This document shows positions 26,760 to 36,598 of a stretch of DNA of 64,000 nt, piece after piece. The notes beneath the pieces are model-generated. The model ran no database searches and had not been told where the DNA came from. It saw only the letters and a program-made list of their open reading frames with translations. Position numbers and translations under genes: made by a program. Numbering within the stretch: the stretch's first letter is position 1; each line of letters starts with the position of its first letter. The DNA is from Janthinobacterium psychrotolerans. Lineage in GTDB: Bacteria > Pseudomonadota > Gammaproteobacteria > Burkholderiales > Burkholderiaceae_D. The stretch lies in NCBI RefSeq assembly GCF_001677885.1, contig NZ_LOCQ01000053.1:62001-126000 (forward strand), given 5' to 3'.

Positions 26760-27769
26760 GCGGCCTCCTGCTGTGAAATCAAGCCGCGCGCGGCGGCAAT
26801 TAAAAGGGCTCCATGGCCCGCCAGATTGGCTTGCTGTCCATCGTCGACGACGATGCGCTTGCCGTAAAAAAATCCGTGTTCTTCGATCAGCAACGCCAGC
26901 GCCTGGCGCAGCATGGCTTTGCCCATGATGACCAGGGTGGTCTCGGGGCGCATCTGGATGGCGCTGCTGTTGCGCAGCGCCAGCAAGTCGCCGCTGAGCA
27001 CCGCGCCCATCAGGAAATTGGCGCGCTCATTGCGCTCGACGGCGCCGAACTGGCCGAGGGTGCGCACGCTGAAGCAGGCGCGCGCCAGGCCGGTCTTTTG
27101 CGCGGCGGCGGCGCCGGCCAGCAGCATTTTCGGCACCAGCGACTCGGCAAAGTCGCCGTCGACCGACTGGCGTATCAGGGTGTGTTGGGTAATCGCCTGC
27201 AGCAGTTCGCCGGCGATGGTGGTGGCGCAGCCGAGGATGCGTCCCTGCTCGTCAACGCTGACGAGCTTGGTATGCGAACCGGGCATGATCAGGGTCGCCG
27301 CATCCTGCAATTGCAGGCGGTCGAGCAAGCCGATTACTTCCGTCTCTTCGCCGCGCATCATGTCCATCGCTTCGGCATTGTGCAGGCCGATGGTGCTATG
27401 CTGGTTGCGCACGCCCGGCACCAGCCACAGCGGCTGGGCCAGCACGTCAGGCAGGTCGCATGCCTGCATGCCCTGCGCCAGCTGCGCCAGACCGGCCGGC
27501 GCCGGCAGATGCGGTATTTCCTTGACGCCCATGGGCGAGGTGATCATGCCCGAGGCCAGCACCAGCTTGACGTCGGCGCTGCCAATGGCGGCCTGCGACT
27601 GCACGGCGGCGATGCTGTCGCGCAGCGCCTGCTTGAGCGCGCCGTTATGGCCATCGATGGCCGTATTGCGCACGCCGATTTCCTGTGACGCCTGGGCGAT
27701 GACGGCGCCGTCCCGCCATAACAGGGTACGCGTATTGGTAGTGCCGGCATCGATGGTGATTATATTCAT
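26756..27769 (-). CDS. dgoK: 2-dehydro-3-deoxygalactonokinase
   Basis: This 337-residue kinase phosphorylates 2-keto-3-deoxy-D-galactonate with ATP, feeding the aldolase downstream. It has an N-terminal ASKHA-type phosphate-binding strand ITIDAGTTNTRTLLW, GMITSPMGVKEIPHLPAP, IMPGSHTKLVSVDEQG and FLMGAVLSGDLLAL, all typical of DgoK. The ATG at 27769 is preferred over a TTG two codons earlier. It is the first gene of the dgoK-dehydratase-lactonase-aldolase run, 77 bp downstream of the mutarotase-like gene, so it could be read through from the xyl operon or from its own promoter. Confidence 0.92.
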   Translation of the reverse strand: MNIITIDAGTTNTRTLLWRDGAVIAQASQEIGVRNTAIDGHNGALKQALRDSIAAVQSQAAIGSADVKLVLASGMITSPMGVKEIPHLPAPAGLAQLAQGMQACDLPDVLAQPLWLVPGVRNQHSTIGLHNAEAMDMMRGEETEVIGLLDRLQLQDAATLIMPGSHTKLVSVDEQGRILGCATTIAGELLQAITQHTLIRQSVDGDFAESLVPKMLLAGAAAAQKTGLARACFSVRTLGQFGAVERNERANFLMGAVLSGDLLALRNSSAIQMRPETTLVIMGKAMLRQALALLIEEHGFFYGKRIVVDDGQQANLAGHGALLIAAARGLISQQEAA

Positions 27770-27846
27770 GGGCAAGTTTCGCAGCGTCGGTAAAAAGAGG
27801 GGCTAAAAACTGCCCTATGTTAGAACCGCGCGGCATATCTGACCAA

Positions 27847-28638
27847 TCACTTATTTAACGCTACCGATACCGATTCTGATATGTCAAACGCATCGATATC
27901 CTGTACCCCCAGACGATACACGAAAGTGTGGCGCGTCGCAGCGCCACACGCAATATCGAGCGCCTCGGTGGCCAGGCAAAAACGCCGGCTGTCCGACTGC
28001 AGATGCAGCCTTGGCTGGGTGGTGAAAAAGCGCAGCTCGCGGCCCGAAGCCGGGTCGGCCACGCGCGCCGCTTCGCGCAGCAGGCCGTCGGCGGCCAGGC
28101 AGAAGCCATGGTCGAAGCCCACCGTGCCGGCCGGCCGGGCGCCGGGCCAGGCCAGGCGCGCGCCGAGCGGCGCCGGCTGGCGAAAATCGAAGGCGCTGCC
28201 GGCCACGTCGGTCACATCGGCGGCCGGCAGCGCCGGCAAATAACGGTCGGCCGCCAGGCGCAGCACATGGTCGGCCACCATGCCGCCGCCATGCAGGTTG
28301 AACGCGGGCGCGGCCAGGCCGATGCGCGCCGGCGCGATGGCCACCGCCTCGCAGTCGATGCGCAGGCCGCCATTGTCTTCCAGCCGGTAGCGCAGGCGCA
28401 CGCACAGGCCGTCCTGCGCCAGGCGCAGCTCCAGGCCGGCGTCGCTGGCCGCCTCGCACTGCCAGTGCGGCGACCCGGCCTTGCCGGCGGGATCGGCCAT
28501 CGCATGATCGAGCACATCGGCCAGGCGGCCGTAGCGGTCGGGCGCCCACCACGCTTGCAGGCTGGCGTCGCGCGGGTTGACCTGCACCCGCATGCCGCGG
28601 CTGTTGCAAAGAGTATGGCTGCTGCTGGAAACACTCAT
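27847..28638 (-). CDS. Aldose 1-epimerase-like protein (short, divergent)
   Basis: This 263-residue protein has galactose-mutarotase-like landmarks: PAFNLHGGG, DHVLRLAADRYLP, FDFRQPAPLGARL, GFDHGFCL and ASGRELRFFTTQPRLHLQS. It lacks most of the N-terminal strands (the family is usually about 340 residues). The active-site His that precedes the FNL motif in GalM (NHxYFNL) is replaced by Ala in LAAPAFNL. It is the last gene of the xyl operon, overlapping xylR by 4 bp. It may interconvert sugar anomers for the dehydrogenase, or may be non-catalytic. Confidence 0.72.
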   Translation of the reverse strand: MSVSSSSHTLCNSRGMRVQVNPRDASLQAWWAPDRYGRLADVLDHAMADPAGKAGSPHWQCEAASDAGLELRLAQDGLCVRLRYRLEDNGGLRIDCEAVAIAPARIGLAAPAFNLHGGGMVADHVLRLAADRYLPALPAADVTDVAGSAFDFRQPAPLGARLAWPGARPAGTVGFDHGFCLAADGLLREAARVADPASGRELRFFTTQPRLHLQSDSRRFCLATEALDIACGAATRHTFVYRLGVQDIDAFDISESVSVALNK

Positions 28639-29828
28639 GGGGACGCCGCCTGTGGCGAGCGGCTGCGCAGCTGGAATTCGCGCGGCGTGCAGCCCAGTTC
28701 GCGCTTGAAGACGGCGTGCATGTACTGCACCGTGGTAAAGCCGCAGCGCACGGCGACGTCGGCCACCTGGCCCGGTTCGCGCGTGAGGAGTGTTTTGGCC
28801 GCGTCGAGCTTGAAGTGCAGGATCTCGTCGTGCACGCTGCGCCCGAGCTCATGGCGAAAATGCGCTTCCAGGGTCGAGCGCGACACGCCCACGTAATCGG
28901 CCACCTGTTCCGTCTTGATGCCCTGGCAGGCGTACTGGCGGATGAAATGGCGCGCCTGCATCACCTGCGGATGCTGGAACGGCTGGTGCCGGGTCGAGGC
29001 CAGCACATTGAGGCCGGCCGGCGGCACCAGGATGCGGGTGTCGGCCAGGCGCGCGCCATTCAACATCTGGTGCAGCAGGTGCGCCGCCGTGCGGCCCATC
29101 TCTTCGGCGCCCTGGATCACGGAACTCAAGGGGATGCGCGTCAGCATGCGCGCCAGCGGATCGTTGTCGATGCCGATCAGGGCCACCTGTTCGGGCACGG
29201 CGATGCCCGCATGCATGCAGGCCTGCAGCAGCTGGCGCGCGCGCGCGTCGCTGACGGCAATGATGCCGACCGGTTTTTCCAGGCTGTTGAGCCAGGCGAT
29301 CTGCTGCTCGACCGCCTCGTCCCACGACGGCGCGCTGGTGGCCACGCCGCGGTACACGTCGGCGCGCATATGGTCGCGCTCCATCAGGGTGCAAAAGGCC
29401 GTTTCGCGCTCCTGCGCCCAGCGGTTCACGTCCGCCTCGGGCAGGCTGAAACAGGCAAAGCGCATCAGGCCCGCTTCGACCAGGTGGTCGTAGGCCAGCT
29501 TGACGATCTTGAAGTTGTCGGTCGCCACATACGGTATGCCGGCCGGATAGCCGCTGTCCAGCGCATACGAGCCGCCGACGGCCACCACCGGCAGATGGCT
29601 GTTGGCCAGCGCCGCGCAGACGGCCGGATCGTCAAAGTCGGCGATGATGCCGTCGCCCTGCCAGCGCTCGATGCCGGGCAGGCGGCAGCGGAAGTCTTCT
29701 TCCAGGAACAGGTCCCACGACACGCGCGTGGTGTTCAGGTAGGCCGCAATGCCGGCGATGATGTCGCGGTCATAGATCTTGTTGCCATTGAACAGCAGCG
29801 CGATCCGGTGCGCGGTCGGCATCTTCAT
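28635..29828 (-). CDS. xylR: XylR-type xylose-responsive regulator (periplasmic-binding-like plus AraC domain)
   Basis: The protein is 397 residues. The N-terminal LacI/ribose-binding-like part (HRIALLFNGNKIYDRDIIAGI, FLEEDFRCRL, GIIADFDDP, VVAVGGSY, IGIDNDPLARML) should bind D-xylose. The C-terminal AraC helix-turn-helix pair is at about residues 290-390 (IKTEQVADYVGVSRSTLEAHFRHELG and VADVAVRCGFTTVQYMHAVFKRELG). The architecture and many residues match E. coli XylR. A hairpin with arms GGGACG/CGTCCC (29855-29872) lies between xylH and xylR. It overlaps the mutarotase-like gene by 4 bp. It probably activates the xyl promoters in the 37.8-38.1 kb spacer. Confidence 0.93.
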   Translation of the reverse strand: MKMPTAHRIALLFNGNKIYDRDIIAGIAAYLNTTRVSWDLFLEEDFRCRLPGIERWQGDGIIADFDDPAVCAALANSHLPVVAVGGSYALDSGYPAGIPYVATDNFKIVKLAYDHLVEAGLMRFACFSLPEADVNRWAQERETAFCTLMERDHMRADVYRGVATSAPSWDEAVEQQIAWLNSLEKPVGIIAVSDARARQLLQACMHAGIAVPEQVALIGIDNDPLARMLTRIPLSSVIQGAEEMGRTAAHLLHQMLNGARLADTRILVPPAGLNVLASTRHQPFQHPQVMQARHFIRQYACQGIKTEQVADYVGVSRSTLEAHFRHELGRSVHDEILHFKLDAAKTLLTREPGQVADVAVRCGFTTVQYMHAVFKRELGCTPREFQLRSRSPQAASP

Positions 29829-29898
29829 GTGGGTGTCTCCTCCATGTGGCGGCCGGGACGTATGTTCGTCCCTGGCTGCCGGTCACGCATCGGTCTTT

Positions 29899-31041
29899 TT
29901 ACCGGCGTCCCGCCCTTGTACTAACGTCTACCCAGACGGCGAGGGTGAGAATACTGCCTTTCACGATCATCTGCCAATACGTGTCGACGTCGAGCATCGA
30001 CATGCCGTTGTCCAGGCTGGCCATCACCAGCGCGCCGATCAGCGCGCCATAGACGGTGCCCGAGCCGCCGCGCATCGAGGTGCCGCCGATAAAGCAGGCG
30101 GCGATTGCATCGAGTTCGCTGAAGGTGCCGGCCGAAGGGGAACCGGCGGCCAGGCGGCCCGTGTTGATCAGGCCGGCCAAGGCGCACATCAGGCCCATGA
30201 TGCCGAAGATCCACAGCTTGACGGCTTTGACGTTGATGCCCGACAGGCGCGTCGCTTCCATATTGCTGCCGACGGCATAGATGCGGCGGCCGAAGACGGT
30301 CTGGCTGGTGATATAGCTGAACAGGCCCAGCAGCGCCAGCAGCAGCAGCACCGGCAGCGGGATGCCTTCATAGCCATTGAGGGTGCGCACGAACGCATAC
30401 AGCACGGCGCCGATCACGGCCACGCGCAGGGTGTCGACCCAGACCGCCGTTTGCGGCAGGCCATGCTGGGTGCGGCTGACACGCCCGCGCCAGGTCAGGA
30501 AGGCCGCCAGCACGAACAGGAACACGCCCAGCACCACGCCTGGCGTGGCCGGCAGGTAGCCCTGGCCCAGGTAGACCATCGGCTCGGAGACGGGAGCGAC
30601 CGTGATGCCGCCGGTGATGCCCAGCAAGATGCCGCGATAGGCCAGCATGCCGCCCAGACCGACGATAAACGAGGGGATGCCCCGGTACGCCGTCAGGTAG
30701 CCGTTCAACAGGCCGATCACCAGGCCGCAGCCGAGCACCGCCATCAGGTTCAGCGCCAGCGGCCAGTGCTGCGTGACGTCAAGCACGGCGGCGATGCCGC
30801 CCAACAGGCCCAATAGCGAGCCGATCGACAGGTCGATCTCGCCGGCGATAATTACCAGCACCATGCCGCAGGCGAGGATGCCGGTGACCGACATCTGGCG
30901 CAGCAGGTTCGACAGGTTGCGCGGCGTGACGAAGCTGCCTTCGGTCTTCCACGAAAAAAAGGCCCAGATCAGCGCTACCGCGATCAGCAGGGCCAGCATC
31001 TTGTATTGGGTGAAAAGCTGTTTCACGCTATGCGTATTCAT
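29899..31041 (-). CDS. xylH: Xylose ABC transporter permease
   Basis: This 380-residue inner-membrane permease has about ten hydrophobic segments, with the family landmarks [63 protein letters not shown] and [35 protein letters not shown]. These are typical of the XylH/RbsC sugar permeases. It overlaps xylG by 4 bp and forms the xylFGH transporter with it. Confidence 0.93.
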   Translation of the reverse strand: MNTHSVKQLFTQYKMLALLIAVALIWAFFSWKTEGSFVTPRNLSNLLRQMSVTGILACGMVLVIIAGEIDLSIGSLLGLLGGIAAVLDVTQHWPLALNLMAVLGCGLVIGLLNGYLTAYRGIPSFIVGLGGMLAYRGILLGITGGITVAPVSEPMVYLGQGYLPATPGVVLGVFLFVLAAFLTWRGRVSRTQHGLPQTAVWVDTLRVAVIGAVLYAFVRTLNGYEGIPLPVLLLLALLGLFSYITSQTVFGRRIYAVGSNMEATRLSGINVKAVKLWIFGIMGLMCALAGLINTGRLAAGSPSAGTFSELDAIAACFIGGTSMRGGSGTVYGALIGALVMASLDNGMSMLDVDTYWQMIVKGSILTLAVWVDVSTRAGRR

Positions 31042-32609
31042 GCGGCAGGTTCCTTGTTTGCAGTGGTGGCGCCTGGCGCCGGACGCTGGTCGAGCGCCGC
31101 CGCCAGCACGGTCTCCTGGCTCAGGCCATGGTTGATAAAGTCGCCGCGCAGGCGGCCTTCGCCCATCACCAGCACGCGGTCCGACACGCCCAGCACCTCG
31201 GCCAGCTCGGACGAGACCATGATGATGGCCACGCCCTGGTCGGCCAGCGCCAGCATCAGCTTGTAAATTTCATACTTGGCGCCGACATCGACGCCGCGCG
31301 TCGGCTCGTCGAGGATCAACACGCGGGGGCGCGTCAGCAGCATCTTGGCCAGCACGGCCTTTTGCTGGTTGCCGCCGGACAGGCTGGTGATCGGCAGCGA
31401 CGGACTGGCCGTTTTCAGTTCCAGCTGGGCGATCTCGCCGCGCACGGCCGTCAGCTCGGCGTTGCCGTCGATGCGCGTGGCGCGCGCGAACTGGCCCAGC
31501 ACCGACAGGGTGATGTTCTGGCCCACGTCGAGGTCGGGCACGATGCCGTGGTGCTTGCGGTCTTCGGGCACCATCGCCAGGCCATGGGCGATGGCTTTCA
31601 GCGGAGTGCTGCTGTCGATCTGCTTGCCATCGAGCCAGACTTCGGCCTGGCACGGCCCCTGGTAGGCGCCGAACAGCGCGGACACCAGTTCCGTGCGCCC
31701 TGCCCCCACCAGCCCGGCGATGCCGAGAATTTCACCGCGGCGCAAACTGAACGACACATCGTCGACGCGCTTGCGCTGCGCATTGTCGGCGTCGATGCAG
31801 GTCACGTGGCGCGCCTCGAACAGCACCTCGCCGATCGCGTCCTGCTTGCTGCGGTGCGGATAGAGCTGGTTCATTTCGCGGCCGACCATCTGCGCGATGA
31901 TGCGTTCGACATTCATCTGCGCCATCGGCGTGGTGGCGATATGCTTGCCGTCGCGGATCACGACAATCGTGTCGCAGATGGCCGCCACTTCATCGAGCTT
32001 GTGCGAAATATAGATGCAGGTGACGCCCTTCGCCTTCAATGCGCGAATGATGTCGAGCAGTACGGCGATTTCGGACGCCGTCAGCGACGACGACGGCTCG
32101 TCGAGTATCAGCAGGCGCGCATTCTTGTTGAGCGCCTTGGCGATTTCGACCAGCTGCTGGTGGCCGCCGCCATAGTTCATCACCGGCAGCGCCACGTTCA
32201 GTTCGGGTATCTTCAGTTCGCGCAGCAGCTCGTCGGCGCGCTTGTACATGGCGCCGTAGTTCATGCGCCCGCCCGCCATGGTGATCTCGCGGCCCATGAA
32301 GATGTTCTCGGCCACCGACAGCTGCGGCACCAGCATCAGTTCCTGGTGGATGATGATGATGCCGGCCGCCTCGGTATCGCGGATCGAGCCGGCTTGCAAA
32401 GGCTTGCCATCCCACAGGATTTCGCCGTCCCAGGTGCCGTGCGGGTACACGCCCGACAGCACCTTCATCAGGGTCGACTTGCCGGCGCCGTTCTCGCCGC
32501 ACAGGCCAATGCACTCGCCGGCCCGCACCTGCAGGTCGATGCCATCGAGCGCGCGGACACCGCCAAACTGTTTGACGATGCCTTTCATTTCAAGCAGATA
32601 TTCAGACAT
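31038..32609 (-). CDS. xylG: Xylose ABC transporter ATP-binding protein (two nucleotide-binding domains)
   Basis: This 523-residue tandem ATPase of the CUT2 family has domain 1 with Walker [10 protein letters not shown] and [11 protein letters not shown], and domain 2 with the family's degenerate Walker A-like [10 protein letters not shown], signature LSGGNQQKA and [20 protein letters not shown]. It powers XylH. Its start lies about 260 bp after xylF, with four palindromic repeats between them. Confidence 0.95.
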   Translation of the reverse strand: MSEYLLEMKGIVKQFGGVRALDGIDLQVRAGECIGLCGENGAGKSTLMKVLSGVYPHGTWDGEILWDGKPLQAGSIRDTEAAGIIIIHQELMLVPQLSVAENIFMGREITMAGGRMNYGAMYKRADELLRELKIPELNVALPVMNYGGGHQQLVEIAKALNKNARLLILDEPSSSLTASEIAVLLDIIRALKAKGVTCIYISHKLDEVAAICDTIVVIRDGKHIATTPMAQMNVERIIAQMVGREMNQLYPHRSKQDAIGEVLFEARHVTCIDADNAQRKRVDDVSFSLRRGEILGIAGLVGAGRTELVSALFGAYQGPCQAEVWLDGKQIDSSTPLKAIAHGLAMVPEDRKHHGIVPDLDVGQNITLSVLGQFARATRIDGNAELTAVRGEIAQLELKTASPSLPITSLSGGNQQKAVLAKMLLTRPRVLILDEPTRGVDVGAKYEIYKLMLALADQGVAIIMVSSELAEVLGVSDRVLVMGEGRLRGDFINHGLSQETVLAAALDQRPAPGATTANKEPAA

Positions 32610-32639
32610 CCTGATCTCACATTCACCAAGGAAGAGTAG

Positions 32640-32854
32640 GTCGGGTTAGCGCAAGGCGCGTAACCCGACACCACCACCGGCGTATTTCGGCACCGGCGAT
32701 TGTCGGATTACGCGACGCCAAGGCGTCGCTAATCCGACCTACGGCCGATCCGGGCAAGCGTAGGTCGGGATAGCGCAAGGCGCGTAACCCGACACCACCA
32801 CCGGCGTATTCGGAGCCGGCGCGGGTCAGGTTAGCGCGCAGCGCGTAACCCGAC
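32640..32854. repeat. Cluster of four REP-like palindromic repeats between xylF and xylG
   Basis: Copies lie at 32640-32669 (GTCGGGTTA arms, perfect), 32702-32738 (GTCGGATTA arms, 19-bp centre), 32764-32793 (arm GTCGGGATA, imperfect) and 32825-32854 (arm GTCAGGTTA, imperfect). They account for nearly all of the 259-bp gap; I see no gene in it. In the minus-strand transcript they follow the xylF stop codon. Confidence 0.9.
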
Positions 32855-32868
32855 ATTTGCAGAGGCAA

Positions 32869-33870
32869 TTAATTACCCAGCTGCGCCTTGGTATAGAAGC
32901 CGTCATCCACGAGAATATTGACATTGGCTTTCGTCAGCGGCGTAGGTTTCAACAGCACGGTGCTGACTTTTTTCAGGCCGTTGTCATAGCTGGAGTTGTA
33001 GGCCGGCTTTTCGTTGCGCGCCAGCTGCACGGCCAGTCTCGCCGCTTCCGAAGCGATGGTTTTCAGCGGTTTGTAGACGGTCATCGACTGGGTGCCGGCG
33101 ATCACGCGCTTGACGGCGGCCAGATCGGCGTCCTGGCCCGAGACCGGCACCTTGCCGGCCAGTTTTTGCGCGGCCAGCGCCTGGATGGCGCCGCCGGCCG
33201 TGCCGTCGTTCGAGGCGACGATGGCGTCGATCTTGTTGTTGTTGGCCGTCAGCGCGTTTTCAACGATGGACAGCGCTTCGGTGGCGCTCCAGTCCTTGAC
33301 CCATTGCTGGCCGACGATCTTGATGTCGCCCTTGTCGATGAACGGTTTCAGGACCTTCATCTGGCCTTCGCGCAGCATCTTGGCGTTGTTGTCGGTCGGC
33401 GAGCCGCCCAGCAGGTAGTAATTGCCTTTTGGCTGCAGCTTGGTCACGCCTTCGGCCTGCATTTCGCCGACTTTTTCATTGTCGAACGAGATGTAGGCGT
33501 CGATATCGGCGTTCAGGATCAGACGGTCATACGACAGCACCTTGATGCCGGCTTTTTTGGCTTCCTTGACGGTGTTGTTCAGGACCGTCGCGTTGAACGG
33601 CACGATCACCAGCACGTCGACGCCGCGCGAGATCAGGTTTTCGATCTGCGAAATCTGGCGCTGCTCGCTGGCGTCGGCCGATTGCACGAAGACCTTGGCG
33701 CCCTGCTTTTCGGCGGCGGCGATAAAGAAATCGCGGTCGCGCGTCCAGCGTTCGACGCGCAGGTCGTCGATGGAGAAACCGATTTTCGGGTTTTTGGCGT
33801 CGGCCAGGGCGGCGCTGCTGGTCATTGCCAGCATGGCGGTCATGATGGCGGCGCTGATGATCTTGTTCAT
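32869..33870 (-). CDS. xylF: D-xylose-binding periplasmic protein
   Basis: This 333-residue protein has a signal peptide (MNKIISAAIMTAMLAMTSSAALA) and a sugar-binding fold: KIGFSIDDLRVERWTRDRDFF, QISQIENLISRGVDVLVIVPFNA, VLSYDRLILNADIDAYISFDNEKVG, GGSPTDNNAKMLREGQM and VSGQDADLAAVKRVIAGTQSMTVYKPL. This matches XylF. It delivers xylose to XylGH. Confidence 0.95.
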   Translation of the reverse strand: MNKIISAAIMTAMLAMTSSAALADAKNPKIGFSIDDLRVERWTRDRDFFIAAAEKQGAKVFVQSADASEQRQISQIENLISRGVDVLVIVPFNATVLNNTVKEAKKAGIKVLSYDRLILNADIDAYISFDNEKVGEMQAEGVTKLQPKGNYYLLGGSPTDNNAKMLREGQMKVLKPFIDKGDIKIVGQQWVKDWSATEALSIVENALTANNNKIDAIVASNDGTAGGAIQALAAQKLAGKVPVSGQDADLAAVKRVIAGTQSMTVYKPLKTIASEAARLAVQLARNEKPAYNSSYDNGLKKVSTVLLKPTPLTKANVNILVDDGFYTKAQLGN

Positions 33871-33948
33871 TGTGTGTCTCCTTGTTGGATTTTATTAACG
33901 ACGTTTTGAACTACGGGTGCTGCTGAAAAATTTGATGACCGTGGTGGT

Positions 33949-33978
33949 GTCGGGTTACGCGCGCAGCGCTAACCCGAC
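33949..33978. repeat. REP-like palindromic repeat
   Basis: Arms GTCGGGTTA (33949-33957) and TAACCCGAC (33970-33978) surround a 12-bp GC-rich centre. It sits between the xylD stop codon (33995) and the xylF start (33870). Confidence 0.9.
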
Positions 33979-33994
33979 CTACCCGACCTGCCTG

Positions 33995-35791
33995 CTAATG
34001 GTTATGCCGTGGCAGGGTCTGGCCCACGGCGCGGTATTTCAGCGCCAGCTCCATGCAGGCGCCCGTTTCCAGCTGGCCCACGCTGGCGCGGTAGATTTCC
34101 TGCCACGGCGTGGCGGTTTCAACCACCGGCGGCGGCAGTTCCCGTGCGCGGCGCGCCAGTTCGGCCTCGTCGACCAGCATGTCGCAGCGGCCTTCCTGCA
34201 AGTTGACGCGAATCAAATCTCCCGTGCGCAGCAGGGCCAGGCCGCCGCCGACGGCGCTTTCGGGCGAGGCGTTCAGGATCGACGGGCTGTCCGACGTGCC
34301 GGACTGGCGGCCATCGCCGAGGGTCGGCAGGTTCTGGATGCCGGCTTTCAGCAAGGCGTCGGGCGGCTGCATGTTGACCACTTCGGCCGAACCGGGCCAG
34401 CCGACCGGGCCGGCGCCGCGCATGACCAGCATGCAGCTGTCGTCGATATTGAGCGCCGGGTCGTTGATGCGGGCGTGATAGTCGCTCGAACCGTCAAACA
34501 CGATGGCGCGCGCCTCGAAAATACCCTCGCTGCCGGGGCGCGACAGATAACGCTCGCGGAAGGCCGGCGAAATCACGCTGGTTTTCATGATGGCGAAATC
34601 GAACAGATTGCCCTGCAGGGCCAGAAAGCCGGCTTTTTCTTTCAATGGCTCGGCAAACGGGCGGATCATCTCGCGGTCGTTGGTCTCCTGGCCAGCCAGG
34701 TTTTCCGCCATGGTCTTGCCGGTGACCGTAGGCCGGTTCGCGTGCAGCAAGCCTGCCTGCTGCAGTTCCCACATGATGGCCGGCACGCCGCCGGCGCGGT
34801 GGAAGCGCTCGCCCAGGTATTTGCCGGCCGGCTGCATGTTCAATAGCAGCGGCACGTCATAGCCGTGCGCCATCCAGTCGCTCGAATGGAGTTCGACCCC
34901 GGCATGGCGCGCCATCGCCATCAGGTGCGGCTGGGCGTTGGTCGAGCCGCCGATGGCCGCGTTGACGATGATCGCATCGAGAAATGCTGCGCGCGTGAGG
35001 ATGCTCGACGGACGCACGTCATCATGCGCCAGGGCCACGATGCGGCGCCCCGTCTCATAGGCGATCTGGCCCCGTTCGCGGTACGGCGCGGGAATCGCCG
35101 AGCAGCCGGTCAACGACATGCCCAGCGCTTCGGCCAGCGCGTTCATGGTCGAGGCCGTGCCCATGGTGTTGCAGTGGCCGGCCGATGGCGCCGAGGCGGC
35201 GGCGATCTGCAGGAATTTGTCGTTGTCGATCAGGCCGGCCGACAGTTGCCGGCGGCCTTTCCAGATGGCCGCGCCCGAGCCGACCAGTTCACCGTCCATC
35301 CAGCCGTCGAGCATGGGGCCGCCCGACAGCACGATGGCGGGAATATCGACCGTGGCGGCGGCCATCAGCTGCGCCGGCGTGGTCTTGTCGCAGCCGGTGG
35401 TCAGCACCACGGCGTCGATCGGATAGCCGTGCAAAATTTCCACCAGGCCCAGGTAGGCCAGGTTGCGGTCCAGCGCCGCCGTCGGCCGGCGGCAGTTCTC
35501 GAAAATCGGGTGCAGCGGGAATTCCATCGGTATGCCGCCCGCATCGCGGATGCCGTCGCGCACGCGCTTGGCCAGGTCCAGGTGGATGCGGTTGCACGGG
35601 CTGATGTCGCTGCCGCTTTGCGCGATGCCGATGATGGGCCGGCCCGAGCGCAGTTCTTCTGCCGTGATGCCATAGTTCATGAAGCGCTCGAGATACAGCG
35701 CCGTCATGTCGATATGGTCGGGATTGTCGAACCAGTCCTGCGAGCGGAAGCGGCGCGGCGCGGTGGCCGGTGGAATATTCATCTCGCTCAT
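33995..35791 (-). CDS. xylD: D-xylonate dehydratase
   Basis: This 598-residue IlvD/Edd-family dehydratase converts D-xylonate to 2-keto-3-deoxy-D-xylonate. It closely resembles Caulobacter XylD throughout: RFRSQDWFDNPDHIDMTAL, GIAQSGSDISPCNRIHLDLA, TTGCDKTTPAQLMAA, SAGHCNTMGTASTMNAL, GAGPVGWPGSAEVVNMQPPD, LPTLGDGRQSGTSDSPSILN and the C-terminal LPRHNH. The cysteines for the iron-sulfur cluster are present. It overlaps xylB by 4 bp. Confidence 0.95.
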   Translation of the reverse strand: MSEMNIPPATAPRRFRSQDWFDNPDHIDMTALYLERFMNYGITAEELRSGRPIIGIAQSGSDISPCNRIHLDLAKRVRDGIRDAGGIPMEFPLHPIFENCRRPTAALDRNLAYLGLVEILHGYPIDAVVLTTGCDKTTPAQLMAAATVDIPAIVLSGGPMLDGWMDGELVGSGAAIWKGRRQLSAGLIDNDKFLQIAAASAPSAGHCNTMGTASTMNALAEALGMSLTGCSAIPAPYRERGQIAYETGRRIVALAHDDVRPSSILTRAAFLDAIIVNAAIGGSTNAQPHLMAMARHAGVELHSSDWMAHGYDVPLLLNMQPAGKYLGERFHRAGGVPAIMWELQQAGLLHANRPTVTGKTMAENLAGQETNDREMIRPFAEPLKEKAGFLALQGNLFDFAIMKTSVISPAFRERYLSRPGSEGIFEARAIVFDGSSDYHARINDPALNIDDSCMLVMRGAGPVGWPGSAEVVNMQPPDALLKAGIQNLPTLGDGRQSGTSDSPSILNASPESAVGGGLALLRTGDLIRVNLQEGRCDMLVDEAELARRARELPPPVVETATPWQEIYRASVGQLETGACMELALKYRAVGQTLPRHNH

Positions 35792-36555
35792 GCGCCGTAC
35801 CAGCCCGCGTCGACATAGTATTCACGCCCGGCGCACTTGGCCGCGTTGTCCGACGCCAGGAACAGCGCCAGCGCCGCCACGTCTTCCGGCTCCACGCGCA
35901 GCTGCAGGCACTGGCCTTGCAGGATCACGGCTTCGGCTTGCGGCGTATGCCACAGGCGCTCCTGGCGCGGCGTGCGCACGGCGCCGGGGATGATGCAGTT
36001 GACGCGGATGCCGTCGACGCCCAGGTCGCGCGCCAGGCCGCGCGTCAGGCCTTCGATGCCGGCCTTGGCCGTCATGTAGATCGACAGGTTGGCCTGCGCC
36101 AGGTGCCAGGAAATCGAGCCCAGGTTGAGGATCACGCCGCGCTTTTTGGCGCGCATGGCCGGCGCCACGGCCTGGGCGCAGAAATACTGGTGGCGCAGGT
36201 TGACCGCGATGCGCTCGTCCCAGTAGGCCGGCGTGACGTTTTCGATCTGGTGGCGGTCGTCGTTGGCGGCGTTGTTGATCAGGATATCGGCCGCGCCGAA
36301 CGTCGCTTCGATCTCGGCAAAGGTGGCGGCCAGGCCGGCCAGGTCGGTCAGGTCGCAATAGCGGAACACGGGCCGCTGCGGCAGGTCGGCCAGCCTGGCT
36401 TCCAGGGCGCGCGAGGCTTCTTCGGCGATATCGAGGAAAGTGACATGGGCGCCCTGGCGCGCAAACGCTTCGACGATGGCCACGCCGATGCCGGTGCCGC
36501 CGCCGGTGATGATGACGCGCTGGCCGGCCAGACTAGGGTAAGTTGCATGCAGCAT
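35788..36555 (-). CDS. xylB: D-xylose 1-dehydrogenase (SDR family)
   Basis: This 255-residue short-chain dehydrogenase oxidises D-xylose to xylonolactone with NAD+. It has the Rossmann motif ITGGGTGIG, NNAANDDRHQ, the catalytic Ser in LGSISWHL and YMTAK, and a Caulobacter XylB-like C-terminus REYYVDAGWY. The first step of the Weimberg/Dahms routes fits its place between xylX and xylD. L-arabinose may also be a substrate. Confidence 0.92.
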   Translation of the reverse strand: MLHATYPSLAGQRVIITGGGTGIGVAIVEAFARQGAHVTFLDIAEEASRALEARLADLPQRPVFRYCDLTDLAGLAATFAEIEATFGAADILINNAANDDRHQIENVTPAYWDERIAVNLRHQYFCAQAVAPAMRAKKRGVILNLGSISWHLAQANLSIYMTAKAGIEGLTRGLARDLGVDGIRVNCIIPGAVRTPRQERLWHTPQAEAVILQGQCLQLRVEPEDVAALALFLASDNAAKCAGREYYVDAGWYGA

Positions 36556-36598
36556 GGTGGTCTCTCGTTTTATATGAGGTAAAAGGTAAGTTGAATGG

